Of a stretch of DNA of 64,000 nucleotides, positions 55,247-64,000 are shown piece after piece (position 1 is the stretch's first letter; each line of letters starts with the position of its first letter). Under the pieces are notes generated by a model. That model saw only the letters and a program-made list of their open reading frames with translations, had not been told where the DNA came from and searched no databases. Source of the stretch: Salinicola tamaricis (GTDB lineage Bacteria; Pseudomonadota; Gammaproteobacteria; Pseudomonadales; Halomonadaceae); the NCBI RefSeq assembly GCF_003006155.1, contig NZ_CP023559.1, positions 2,232,001 through 2,296,000 of the forward strand. The letters are read 5' to 3'. A program made the translations under genes and the position numbers.

Positions 55247-55771
55247 TCAGTCGGGCGCCGATATCTCGCGACCATGCCAGGTGAAGGCGACCGCCCAGTG
55301 CGGCTGCGCACAGGCATCGAAGCGCGCCCACAGCTCGGCGAAGGTGAGGCCCAGGGTGGGATGGCGCTGCTCGGGCAGCAGCTCTGCCAGCGGGTGCAGC
55401 ACGAAGGCGTAGCGCGCGATGTCCGCCCGCGGCAGGGTGGTGTCGCCGTAGCGCCCGCAGGCCTCGCCCCACAGCAGCAGGTCGATGTCCAGGGTGCGCG
55501 CGATCTGCTTGGTGGGCCCGGCGGGGCGGCCGTGGTCCTGCTCGATTGCCTTGCAGCGGGCGTTGAGCGCATCGGGCGCGAGCGGGGTGTCGAACGCCAC
55601 CACCAGATTGTAGAAGTCGCGCGGGTCGTTGAAGCCCACCGGCGGGCTCTCGAACACCCGCGAGACGCGCAGTGTCGCCGGATCGGCGAGTGCTGCCAGG
55701 GCGTCCAGGGCGCCGACCAGATGGCGCTCACGCTCGATGCTGCTGCCGAGTCCGAGTACCGCCAGCGGCAT
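55247..55771 (-). CDS. folK: 2-amino-4-hydroxy-6-hydroxymethyldihydropteridine pyrophosphokinase (FolK)
   Basis: Folate biosynthesis enzyme of 174 residues transferring pyrophosphate from ATP to 6-hydroxymethyl-dihydropterin. Family segments include VLGLGSSIERERHLVGAL, ESPPVGFNDPRDFYNLVVA and the HPPK signature region RTLDIDLLLWGE followed by PRADIARYAFVLHPLAEL. The stop of folB overlaps its start by ATGA, so the two consecutive pathway enzymes are translationally coupled. Intact. Confidence 0.93.
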   Translation of the reverse strand: MPLAVLGLGSSIERERHLVGALDALAALADPATLRVSRVFESPPVGFNDPRDFYNLVVAFDTPLAPDALNARCKAIEQDHGRPAGPTKQIARTLDIDLLLWGEACGRYGDTTLPRADIARYAFVLHPLAELLPEQRHPTLGLTFAELWARFDACAQPHWAVAFTWHGREISAPD

Positions 55772-56124
55772 CAGCCGGCCTCGCGCTCGATGCGTACGCC
55801 CACGGCGCGGGCGCTGGCGACGGCGCCGAGCTTGCGCACGGTCAGGCGCAGGCGGCGCACGCCGAACTCGGCGATCACCAGTTGGGCCACGCGCTCGGCG
55901 AAGGTCTCGACCAGACCATGGGCGTTGTCGGCGGCATAGGCGGTGAGGCGCGCGCAGATAGCCGCGTAGTCCAGGGTGTGGGTGAGGTCGTCGTCGCGCG
56001 CCGCGGCGCGGATGTCGGTGGTGAGTTCGAGGTCGAGCTCCAGTAACTGCTGCACGTGGCGCTCCCACTCGTAGACGCCGATGACGGTTTCGACGCGCAG
56101 CCCTTCGATCAGTACTTCATCCAT
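55771..56124 (-). CDS. folB: Dihydroneopterin aldolase (FolB)
   Basis: Folate pathway enzyme of 117 residues producing 6-hydroxymethyl-dihydropterin, the FolK substrate. The opening MDEVLIEGLRVETVIGVYEWERHVQQ holds the conserved IGVYEWER, and TLDYAAICARLTAY and LVETFAERVAQLVIAEFGV follow. The ATG at 56124 matches the family N-terminus. It is divergent from plsY, as in many Pseudomonas- and Halomonas-like genomes. Confidence 0.95.
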   Translation of the reverse strand: MDEVLIEGLRVETVIGVYEWERHVQQLLELDLELTTDIRAAARDDDLTHTLDYAAICARLTAYAADNAHGLVETFAERVAQLVIAEFGVRRLRLTVRKLGAVASARAVGVRIEREAG

Positions 56125-56324
56125 CCTGATTGATTCCACCCTGGTTCGGTCCACATCCGGTTGATTCGGTCCACGCGCCGCCTGAGAGGGCTCACCGGCG
56201 GCTCTACGCCGATCCGGGAGGCCACGTGGTGGGCTCGCGAGCGTCGATTGTACGTCATGAGAGTGGCAGAATCAGGGCTCGTGTCGTCCGCGACCCAAGC
56301 CGATCGTCCACTGCCGGAGGGCGG

Positions 56325-57002
56325 ATGCCGTCATCCACGCTCATCACCATCGCGCTGGCCTCAGCCGGCTATCTCAGCGGCTCGCTGCTGGGGGCGATCT
56401 GGGTCTGCCGGCTGTGGGGCCTGGGCGACCCGCGCCGGGCCGGCTCCGGCAACCCCGGCTTCTCCAACGTGCTGCGCGCGTTTGGCTGGCGCCCGGCGCT
56501 GGCGACACTGGTGATCGACGCAGGCAAGGGCATGCCGGTGCTGTGGCTGGCTGGCAGCGCGTCGCTGTCGGTGTGGGCGCAAGGGCTGGTGGGGCTGGGC
56601 GTGCTGCTGGGGCACAGCTGCCCGGTCTGGCATCGCGGCCGCGGCGGCAAGGCGGTGGCCAGCGCCTTCGGCGTGCTGCTGATGCTGGCTACCCCGGTGG
56701 CGCTGATCTGCGCCGGCTGCTGGTTCCTGCTCGCCTGGCGGGTGCGTACCGCGGCGGTAGCCTCGCTGGCCACGGCGCTGATCGCACCGCTGCTGAGCTA
56801 CTGGCTGGTGCCGCCGATGAGCGGGGTGATCTGCGTCTTCTCGACCCTGGTGCTCATCCGCCACGCCTTCAATATACGGACCTGGCGTGAGCGCCGACGC
56901 GAGACCGTCGCGCCGGCGCTGGCCGACCCGCTCGACGAGGAGGACGCGCTCGAAGATCGGCGTGACGTCCGCTCGGGACGCCAGCGGGCCGGCGGCGACT
57001 AG
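56325..57002 (+). CDS. plsY: Acyl-phosphate:glycerol-3-phosphate acyltransferase (PlsY)
   Basis: Inner-membrane acyltransferase of 225 residues starting phospholipid synthesis. Motif 1 reads AGSGNPGFSNVLR (family GSGNPGATN), and motifs GHSCPVW and RGGKAVASAFGVLL follow. Five membrane helices precede an Asp/Glu/Arg-rich C-terminal tail of about 35 residues that is longer than the E. coli protein. The ATG at 56325 has GGAGG upstream. Intact; it converges on tsaD. Confidence 0.93.
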   Translation: MPSSTLITIALASAGYLSGSLLGAIWVCRLWGLGDPRRAGSGNPGFSNVLRAFGWRPALATLVIDAGKGMPVLWLAGSASLSVWAQGLVGLGVLLGHSCPVWHRGRGGKAVASAFGVLLMLATPVALICAGCWFLLAWRVRTAAVASLATALIAPLLSYWLVPPMSGVICVFSTLVLIRHAFNIRTWRERRRETVAPALADPLDEEDALEDRRDVRSGRQRAGGD

Positions 57003-57027
57003 CCGGGCCCTGCGGCGACGCGGGGAA

Positions 57028-58056
57028 TCAGGGCTGCGGCGGGGTCAGCTCGGCCAGCGGCCAGCGCGGCCGCGGCTGGGGGGTATCGCTGCGCTGCCCG
57101 GCGAGCAGGCGCTGGGCGCCGGCGTAGGCGATCATCGCGCCGTTGTCGGTGCAGAAGCGCCCACGCGGGTAATAGGCGCGGGCGCCGCGCTTGGCCAGCG
57201 CCGCATCCAGGGTTGCGCGCAGCCGGCGGTTGGCACTGACCCCACCGGCCACCACCAGGCGCTGGCGTCCGCTCGCCTCGAGCGCGCGGCGGCACTTGAT
57301 CACCAGGGTATCGACCACCGCATCCTCGAAGGCGCGGGCGACATCGGCGCGTGCCTGGGCATCCAGCGCCGCTTGCTGCTCCAAGGTGCGCAGCGCGGTC
57401 AGGGTGTGGGTCTTGAGACCGGAGAAGCTGAAATCGAGCCCCGGGCGGTCGGTCATCGGGCGCGGGAAGCGGAAACGGCTGCTGTCACCCTGCTCGGCCA
57501 GGGCCGCCACCTGGGGGCCGCCGGGGTAGGGTAGCTCGAGCATCTTGGCGACCTTGTCGAAGGCTTCGCCGGCGGCGTCGTCGACCGACTCGCCGAGCAG
57601 GCGGTAGTCGCCCAGCCCGCGCACATCGACCAGCTGGGTATGGCCGCCGGAGACCAGCAGCGCCACGAACGGAAAGTCCGGCGCCTCCGGCTCCAACATC
57701 GGCGCCAGCAGGTGCCCCTCCATATGGTGCACGCCGAGGATCGGCACCGCGAGCGCCCGGGCCATGCCGTGGGCGGTGCAGGCGCCAACCATCAGTGCAC
57801 CGACCAGCCCCGGGCCGGCGGTATAGGCGATGGCGTCGATGTCGCCCTTGGTCAGGCCGGCGTCTGCCAGTACCTGATCGATCAGTGGCAACAGCTTGCG
57901 GGTGTGGTCGCGGGAGGCGAGCTCCGGCACCACGCCGCCGAACTCCGCGTGCAGCGCGACCTGGCTGTAGAGCGCATCCGCCAGCAGACCCTGCTCGCTG
58001 TCGTAGAGGGCCACGCCGGTTTCGTCACAGGAGGTTTCGATGCCCAGCACGCGCAT
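57028..58056 (-). CDS. tsaD: tRNA N6-adenosine threonylcarbamoyltransferase (TsaD)
   Basis: Essential enzyme of 342 residues that, with TsaB and TsaE, puts the t6A modification on tRNAs reading ANN codons. The start [19 protein letters not shown], the metal-binding HHMEGHL and the [15 protein letters not shown] and [11 protein letters not shown] segments are diagnostic. Intact. Its divergence from rpsU-dnaG-rpoD is a conserved gammaproteobacterial layout. Confidence 0.97.
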   Translation of the reverse strand: MRVLGIETSCDETGVALYDSEQGLLADALYSQVALHAEFGGVVPELASRDHTRKLLPLIDQVLADAGLTKGDIDAIAYTAGPGLVGALMVGACTAHGMARALAVPILGVHHMEGHLLAPMLEPEAPDFPFVALLVSGGHTQLVDVRGLGDYRLLGESVDDAAGEAFDKVAKMLELPYPGGPQVAALAEQGDSSRFRFPRPMTDRPGLDFSFSGLKTHTLTALRTLEQQAALDAQARADVARAFEDAVVDTLVIKCRRALEASGRQRLVVAGGVSANRRLRATLDAALAKRGARAYYPRGRFCTDNGAMIAYAGAQRLLAGQRSDTPQPRPRWPLAELTPPQP

Positions 58057-58495
58057 GGTCGAGGGTTCCGTCGCTAATCAAAAGGGGGATGCCAAGGCGC
58101 GCTATTCTACGCGCTGGCGGTGGGCTTTGCATGGTCCCGCGAGCGTGTCAGCGCAGCCACACGGGTATCCGCACGTGGCCGGGCGTGGAGCCACAGGCGT
58201 AGAGAGAGGTGGGGCGGCAGCCACTCGAGCCGCCCGGCGTCGGTCTGGAAAAGTCATTTGCAAAGCGTGAAGACGGACACTAGAATACGCTGCTCTGCAG
58301 GACTGGGTCGTGCGCTCTAACGCCCCTTGAACGGTCTCCAAACCGGTTTTTCTGGTAGGAAATTGTGCAAGAGGCGGATCCGGGATTGCGACGCGGCACA
58401 CCCTCAGGGTGAGCCGTAGCGCCGTCTGAATCCCCTCGGATCATCATGGGCGTGCGTTCAAACCGAACTCAATTCCCAAGGTAGGTGAGTGCTTA
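58057..58495 (+). promoter_or_regulatory. tsaD-rpsU divergent region and rpsU leader
   Basis: 439 bases with no supported gene. It contains the rpsU promoter at 58258-58286 and a 200-base transcribed leader with small inverted repeats (for example CACCCTCAGGGTG at 58399-58411). Confidence 0.6.
58258..58286 (+). promoter_or_regulatory. Sigma-70 promoter of the rpsU-dnaG-rpoD operon
   Basis: -35 TTGCAA (58258-58263), 17-base spacer, -10 TAGAAT (58281-58286), about 210 bases upstream of rpsU. It is the best-formed promoter in the window. Confidence 0.8.
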
Positions 58496-58711
58496 ATGCC
58501 TTCTGTCAAAGTACGTGATAACGAGCCGTTCGACGTCGCGCTGCGTCGCTTCAAACGTTCCTGCGAAAAAGCAGGGATCCTGTCTGAAGTCCGCCGTCGC
58601 GAAACTTACGAAAAGCCCACTTCCGTGCGCAAGCGTAAAGCTGCCGCGGCCGTGAAGCGTCACGCCAAGAAGCTCCAGCGTGAGCGTAAGCGCTTCGAAC
58701 GCTTGTATTGA
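58496..58711 (+). CDS. rpsU: 30S ribosomal protein S21
   Basis: A 71-residue basic ribosomal protein that helps start-site selection on mRNA. The sequence [20 protein letters not shown] and the Arg/Lys-rich C-terminal helix are diagnostic. AGGTGAG lies upstream of the ATG. First gene of the macromolecular synthesis operon. Confidence 0.98.
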   Translation: MPSVKVRDNEPFDVALRRFKRSCEKAGILSEVRRRETYEKPTSVRKRKAAAAVKRHAKKLQRERKRFERLY

Positions 58712-58753
58712 TCCGTACTGGGGGTGATGCAAGTCACTCCAGAGGGATAGCCC

Positions 58754-58790
58754 AAACGGCCGCCGTCTCGGTGGCCGTTTGTTTTTGTTC
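58754..58790 (+). terminator. Terminator between rpsU and dnaG
   Basis: AAACGGCC (58754-58761) pairs with GGCCGTTT (58773-58780), followed by GTTTTTG. An rpsU-dnaG terminator that limits read-through to primase is a known feature of this operon in E. coli. Confidence 0.9.
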
Positions 58791-58951
58791 CTCGCCCCCG
58801 GAGGGTGTTTACCCAGCCGGCGGGCCCGGCCGCGAGATGCGGCTCGTGCGCCGTCACTGGGTAAGCCCTCTCTCCTCGACTGTCCCATTCTCGAGACAGT
58901 GGCCGTCGGCGCCAGGCGCCCGCGGCCGGCGCAACGAGAGCGTTTGACGTC

Positions 58952-60877
58952 ATGGCCGGACAGATTTCACAGCGCTTCATCGATGACCTGTTGGCGCGAA
59001 CCGATATCGTCGACGTCGTTTCCGAGCGCGTGCAGCTCAAGAAGAGCGGGCGCAACCACAGCGGTCTCTGCCCCTTTCATCAGGAGAACTCGCCCTCCTT
59101 CACGGTCAGCCATGACAAGCAGTTCTATCACTGCTTCGGCTGCGGTGCGCACGGTAATGCCCTGCGTTTTCTGATGGAGTTCGACAACCTGCGCTTCCCC
59201 GAAGCGGTGGAGCAGCTGGCCGGCCGCGCCGGTATGCAGGTGGAGCGCGAGGGCGGGGAAGACCCGGGTGCGGCCAAGCGCCAGCAGAAGCGCGAGGAGG
59301 GCGTCAATCTGCTCGAACTCGCGTCACGCTTCTTCCGCGAGCGGCTGGCGCTGGGGCAGGGCAAGACGGCGCGCGCCTATCTCGAGCGGCGCGGCTTGAG
59401 CCAGGAGGTGATCCGCGACTTCGGCATCGGCTACGCCGAGGACGAATGGGAGGCGCTCAAGCGCTATCTGAGCGCCCAGGGCATCAGCGAGGCGGTGCAG
59501 GTCGAGTACGGGCTGCTGGTCCATCGCGAGGAGACCGGGCGCACCTATGACCGTTTCCGCGATCGGGTGATGTTCCCGATTCGTGACTGGAAGGGGCGCA
59601 CCATCGCCTTCGGCGGGCGTGTGCTGGGCGACGCCAAGCCCAAGTATCTCAACTCGCCGGAGACGCCGGTCTTCCACAAGGGGCGTGAACTCTACGGGCT
59701 CTTCGAAGCGCGCCAGGCCAATCGCCAGCTCTCCCGGGTGCTGGTGGTCGAGGGCTACATGGACGTGGTGGCGCTGGCCCAGTTCGGTATTCGCAACGCT
59801 TGCGCCACCCTGGGTACCGCGCTCACTACGGACCACCTGCAGCGGCTGTTCCGACTGGTCGATGAGGTGGTGTTCTGCTTCGACGGCGACAATGCCGGGC
59901 GTCAGGCGGCGCGACGCTCGTTGACCACGGCCCTGCCGTCGATGATCGACGGCCGCCAGGTACGCTTTCTGTTCCTGCCCGAGGGCGAGGACCCGGATAC
60001 CCTGGTACGCCAGGAGGGGCGCGAGGCATTCGAGAATCGAGTCACCTGCGCCAGTCCGCTGTCCGAGTTTTTGTTCGAGCAGGCCGCCGAAGGGCACGAT
60101 CTCAAGCAGGTCGAGGGGCGCGAGCGTTTCGTCACCGCCGTGCTGGAGGCGCTGAAGCGGCTGCCAGAAGGGGTGTTGAAGTCGCTGCTGCTCAAGGAAC
60201 TCTCGTCGCGTAGCGGCATCGAAACCTCGCAGTTCAGTGACTGGTTCGCGACCCATGCCCCGCCCGCGCCGCGGCCGACGGCGGAGGTCGGAGACGACGG
60301 CTTCGAAGCGATGATGGCGATCTCCGGCGAGGTCGAGTCGGGATCGGCGCCGATAGCCGAGCATGGCGATGGACCCGGGTATGGGGAGAGCCGCGCCGGC
60401 ACCCGGCGCGGACTGACGGCAGCGCGTGGCGGAACTGCTACGCTGTCCCTGAGCTGGCCGGCGCGTATCGTGCAACTGCTGCTGCACGAGCCAGGGTTGG
60501 CCGAGACGCTGCCGGAGCGCCTCGACTGGTGCCCCGAGGCAGAGCCCGATGGACGCCTGTGCCGCGAGGTGGTCAAGCTGCTGCGGGCCGGGCGCTACCG
60601 CAGCCCGCAGGTGCTGCTGGCCCACTTTCACGGTACGCCCGAGGGCGAGCGGCTGGACCAGCTGGCGCGGCGCGAGATGGCGATTCCACGCGAGGTCAGG
60701 GCCAGCGAGCTGGCCAGCTGGGTGCGCCATCTCGAGCGCCAGAGCGAGCGCCTGACGCCGGCCCAGGAGTACCAGCAGCTGCTGACGAAGAGTCGCCAAC
60801 CCGGCGCACTGAGCGCCGAGGAGAAGCAGCGCCTGCGCGAGCTGATCGGCATGCTCGCCACTGGCGGCTCGGCATGA
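58952..60877 (+). CDS. dnaG: DNA primase (DnaG)
   Basis: Makes RNA primers at the replication fork; 641 residues. The zinc-binding domain has Cys40, His43, Cys61 and Cys64 (CPFHQENSPSF, FYHCFGCGAHGN). The TOPRIM core includes VVEGYMDVVALAQFG and CFDGDNAGRQAARR, with acidic catalytic residues. The C-terminal DnaB-binding domain covers about 450-641 after a divergent linker. Intact. Confidence 0.98.
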   Translation: MAGQISQRFIDDLLARTDIVDVVSERVQLKKSGRNHSGLCPFHQENSPSFTVSHDKQFYHCFGCGAHGNALRFLMEFDNLRFPEAVEQLAGRAGMQVEREGGEDPGAAKRQQKREEGVNLLELASRFFRERLALGQGKTARAYLERRGLSQEVIRDFGIGYAEDEWEALKRYLSAQGISEAVQVEYGLLVHREETGRTYDRFRDRVMFPIRDWKGRTIAFGGRVLGDAKPKYLNSPETPVFHKGRELYGLFEARQANRQLSRVLVVEGYMDVVALAQFGIRNACATLGTALTTDHLQRLFRLVDEVVFCFDGDNAGRQAARRSLTTALPSMIDGRQVRFLFLPEGEDPDTLVRQEGREAFENRVTCASPLSEFLFEQAAEGHDLKQVEGRERFVTAVLEALKRLPEGVLKSLLLKELSSRSGIETSQFSDWFATHAPPAPRPTAEVGDDGFEAMMAISGEVESGSAPIAEHGDGPGYGESRAGTRRGLTAARGGTATLSLSWPARIVQLLLHEPGLAETLPERLDWCPEAEPDGRLCREVVKLLRAGRYRSPQVLLAHFHGTPEGERLDQLARREMAIPREVRASELASWVRHLERQSERLTPAQEYQQLLTKSRQPGALSAEEKQRLRELIGMLATGGSA

Positions 60878-61177
60878 CTATAAATCGAGAGAGACAGGTC
60901 GATATAGCAGGCAGGTCGCGCCCCCGGGCCGCAACCGAAAGTACAAATGACACAGATAATACGACAGGGAAGCGTGAAGAACCGCGACAGGAGCGTCGAA
61001 GCGGTTGAAATGGCGGCGAAAGCCTCCAGATAGGGTAACCAAACACACTAGCACACCTGGCAGACAAGGCAAACAGATACTGGCAGCAAAATGCCGGTAC
61101 GCGCTATACTAGCAGGCTTTTGGGGCGTCTCGCTGTCACCCCAGGTGCTTCATTCTTCTTCGTCGAGTAGGGTTTCT
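60878..61177 (+). promoter_or_regulatory. dnaG-rpoD spacer with probable internal rpoD promoter
   Basis: 300 bases with no supported gene. A TATACT -10 box lies at 61105-61110, and GATAAT at 60955-60960; neither has a convincing -35. In E. coli the matching region holds an internal promoter and an RNA cleavage site. Confidence 0.5.
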
Positions 61178-63040
<1,863 letters not shown>

Positions 63041-63067
63041 TACCCGGGCTGCGTGCCCCCTCGACGA

Positions 63068-63098
63068 CCCCGGCAGCTCAGCGCTGCCGGGGTTTTTT
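63068..63098 (+). terminator. Intrinsic terminator of rpoD
   Basis: CCCCGGCAGC (63068-63077) pairs with GCTGCCGGGG (63083-63092), followed by six T. Textbook structure, 27 bases after the stop. Confidence 0.95.
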
Positions 63099-63123
63099 CG
63101 TTGGCGCGGCGTACTCTCATTCC

Positions 63124-63186
63124 CACGCCCCACGCCCCACGCCCCACGCCCCACGCCCCACGCCCCACGCCCCACGCCCCACGCCC
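63124..63186. repeat. CACGCCC heptamer tandem repeat, nine copies
   Basis: Nine perfect 7-bp units from 63124 to 63186 in the gap between the rpoD terminator and the convergent porin gene. Strong strand asymmetry: one strand is C-rich with no G but one per unit. Confidence 0.95.
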
Positions 63187-63230
63187 CGCGGACAGAGGAT
63201 AGGGGGCTCGGACTCCCACACGAGCCGCAT

Positions 63231-63257
63231 GAAAAAGCCGCTGCGCGGGGCAGCGGC
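63231..63257 (-). terminator. Intrinsic terminator of the porin gene at the window end
   Basis: On the minus strand GCCGCTGC (63257-63250 complement) pairs with its mate at 63244-63237 and is followed by five T. It lies about 44 bases after the porin stop. Confidence 0.8.
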
Positions 63258-63300
63258 AAACGATCGGGCAGTGGGGCATTCGCCCCGGAACCGGCGGTGT

Positions 63301-64000
63301 TCAGAAGTCGTAGCGCACCAGCAGGTCGGTCTCGTCGTGGCCGGTATCGCCGTTATCGGCCCGGCGCGAGTCGTCGAACTTGCGCTCCACTGCGAGGATC
63401 AGATTGTCGTCGAACAGCAGCCAGGCCGCGCCGGCGAGATAGAAGGCGCTGCGCGCGTCGGAGTCGCGATCCTCGAGGCGGTTGAAGCCGGTATAGAGCT
63501 GCACCGTGCCGGGGACCTGCTGTTTGACGTTGTAGAGCGCCACGCCCTCGTAGCCGCGGGCCTCGTCGACGATGCCGTCGCTGTTGGCGACACCCTTGAA
63601 GGCCTTGTCGCGAACCAGGTTGTGGTATTCGCCGGCGGTCAGCGCGAAGTACCAGTTACCCGGGGTCCAGCGTGCCGCGAGCAGGCCGGCGTCGACGTTC
63701 TCGTCGCGGTCGCTGCCGCCTTGGAGTTCGCCGTCGATCTCGCTGTGGGTGTAGGTCAGACCGAACGCCCAGTCGTCGCTCGGCTGATAGACCGCGGCAC
63801 CCTGGGCGGTGTACTTGCGCTCGAGGTCGACCAGATTGCCGCTGTAGCCCACCGAGCGGGGTACGTCGTTGCGCGAGGTCTGGTAGAGCACCCCCAGGGT
63901 CCAGTCGCCAAAGCGATTCTGATAGGAGATGGCGTTGTCGGGGCGGCCGTTACCGTCGAAGCCGCCGTCGCTGGAGGCGCCGTTGAAGCTGCCCTGGGCG
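63301..64000 (-). CDS. Outer-membrane porin (general bacterial porin type), 5' part outside window
   Basis: C-terminal 233 residues of a beta-barrel protein; the frame is open to the window edge and shows no start. Alternating strands such as WTLGVLYQTSRNDVP, WAFGLTYTHSEIDGEL and WYFALTAGEYHNLVRD lead to the ending DETDLLVRYDF, whose terminal Phe is the BAM recognition signal. Such porins pass small hydrophilic solutes. Loops are Asp-rich. Solute specificity cannot be judged. Confidence 0.82.
   Translation of the reverse strand, partial: AQGSFNGASSDGGFDGNGRPDNAISYQNRFGDWTLGVLYQTSRNDVPRSVGYSGNLVDLERKYTAQGAAVYQPSDDWAFGLTYTHSEIDGELQGGSDRDENVDAGLLAARWTPGNWYFALTAGEYHNLVRDKAFKGVANSDGIVDEARGYEGVALYNVKQQVPGTVQLYTGFNRLEDRDSDARSAFYLAGAAWLLFDDNLILAVERKFDDSRRADNGDTGHDETDLLVRYDF

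Noticed and set aside
59324..60799. 491-codon frame opposite dnaG
   Set aside because: Antisense shadow of a conserved primase.
63124..63186. Heptamer array considered as CRISPR or replication iterons
   Set aside because: Repeats are 7 bp, contiguous and GC-rich, without spacers, AT-rich box or replication-initiator gene.

Overview
The window is a high-GC gammaproteobacterial chromosome segment. Gene content points to a halophilic Halomonadaceae-type bacterium (Halomonas, Chromohalobacter or Salinicola). The reasons are the folK-folB / plsY / tsaD / rpsU-dnaG-rpoD block, a TAXI-type TRAP transporter, many organic-solute transporters, and acidic low-complexity inserts in RpoD and in glucose dehydrogenase. 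This placement is inference; no rRNA or tRNA gene was found.

Layout. 1-3.3 kb: lactate/glycolate utilisation (partial glcD-type dehydrogenase and an lldP-type permease), each preceded by an identical TGGTCAGACCA operator. 3.4-8.5 kb: YdeP-type molybdopterin oxidoreductase, two glutathione S-transferases, a D-2-hydroxyacid dehydrogenase. 8.7-12.9 kb: PQQ glucose dehydrogenase divergent from a porin. 13.3-19.1 kb: branched-chain amino acid type ABC transporter livKHMGF plus a proline-racemase-family enzyme. 19.1-22.5 kb: AaeXAB-like efflux system. 22.6-24.8 kb: a periplasmic molybdopterin-fold protein overlapping a membrane diguanylate cyclase. 24.8-27.1 kb: GNAT, EamA exporter, a small membrane ORF, DUF192. 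27.6-31.5 kb: TAXI TRAP transporter. 31.6-37.8 kb: DUF4385, MOSC protein, beta-carbonic anhydrase with a SulP transporter, PhoD-like phosphatase. 37.9-44.9 kb: fructose PTS (fruR divergent from fruBKA). 45.0-52.5 kb: macro-domain protein and a complete sugar operon (ABC transporter, PfkB kinase, GatZ-family protein, LacI regulator), probably for tagatose or a related ketose. 52.9-55.1 kb: BaeSR-like two-component system. 55.2-63.0 kb: folate genes, plsY, tsaD and the macromolecular synthesis operon rpsU-dnaG-rpoD. 63.3-64 kb: the 3' part of a porin gene.

Two points govern how to read the annotation. First, 18 of the 51 protein genes are broken by roughly 40 frame changes. Most are explained by loss of one base in a C or G run; the conserved protein continues in another frame each time and premature stops by substitution were not seen. 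I treat these as sequence-consensus errors and give each gene its reconstructed full extent. None was seen from about 47.3 kb to 64 kb.

Second, two related 130-145 bp palindromes lie between a periplasmic binding-protein gene and its membrane-transporter partner, at 28.6 kb (TRAP) and 51.5 kb (sugar ABC). They share the same orientation relative to transcription, an identical ACCCC apical loop and compensating stem changes. They are the most interesting non-coding signal here, probably structured RNA elements that set binding-protein versus transporter expression.
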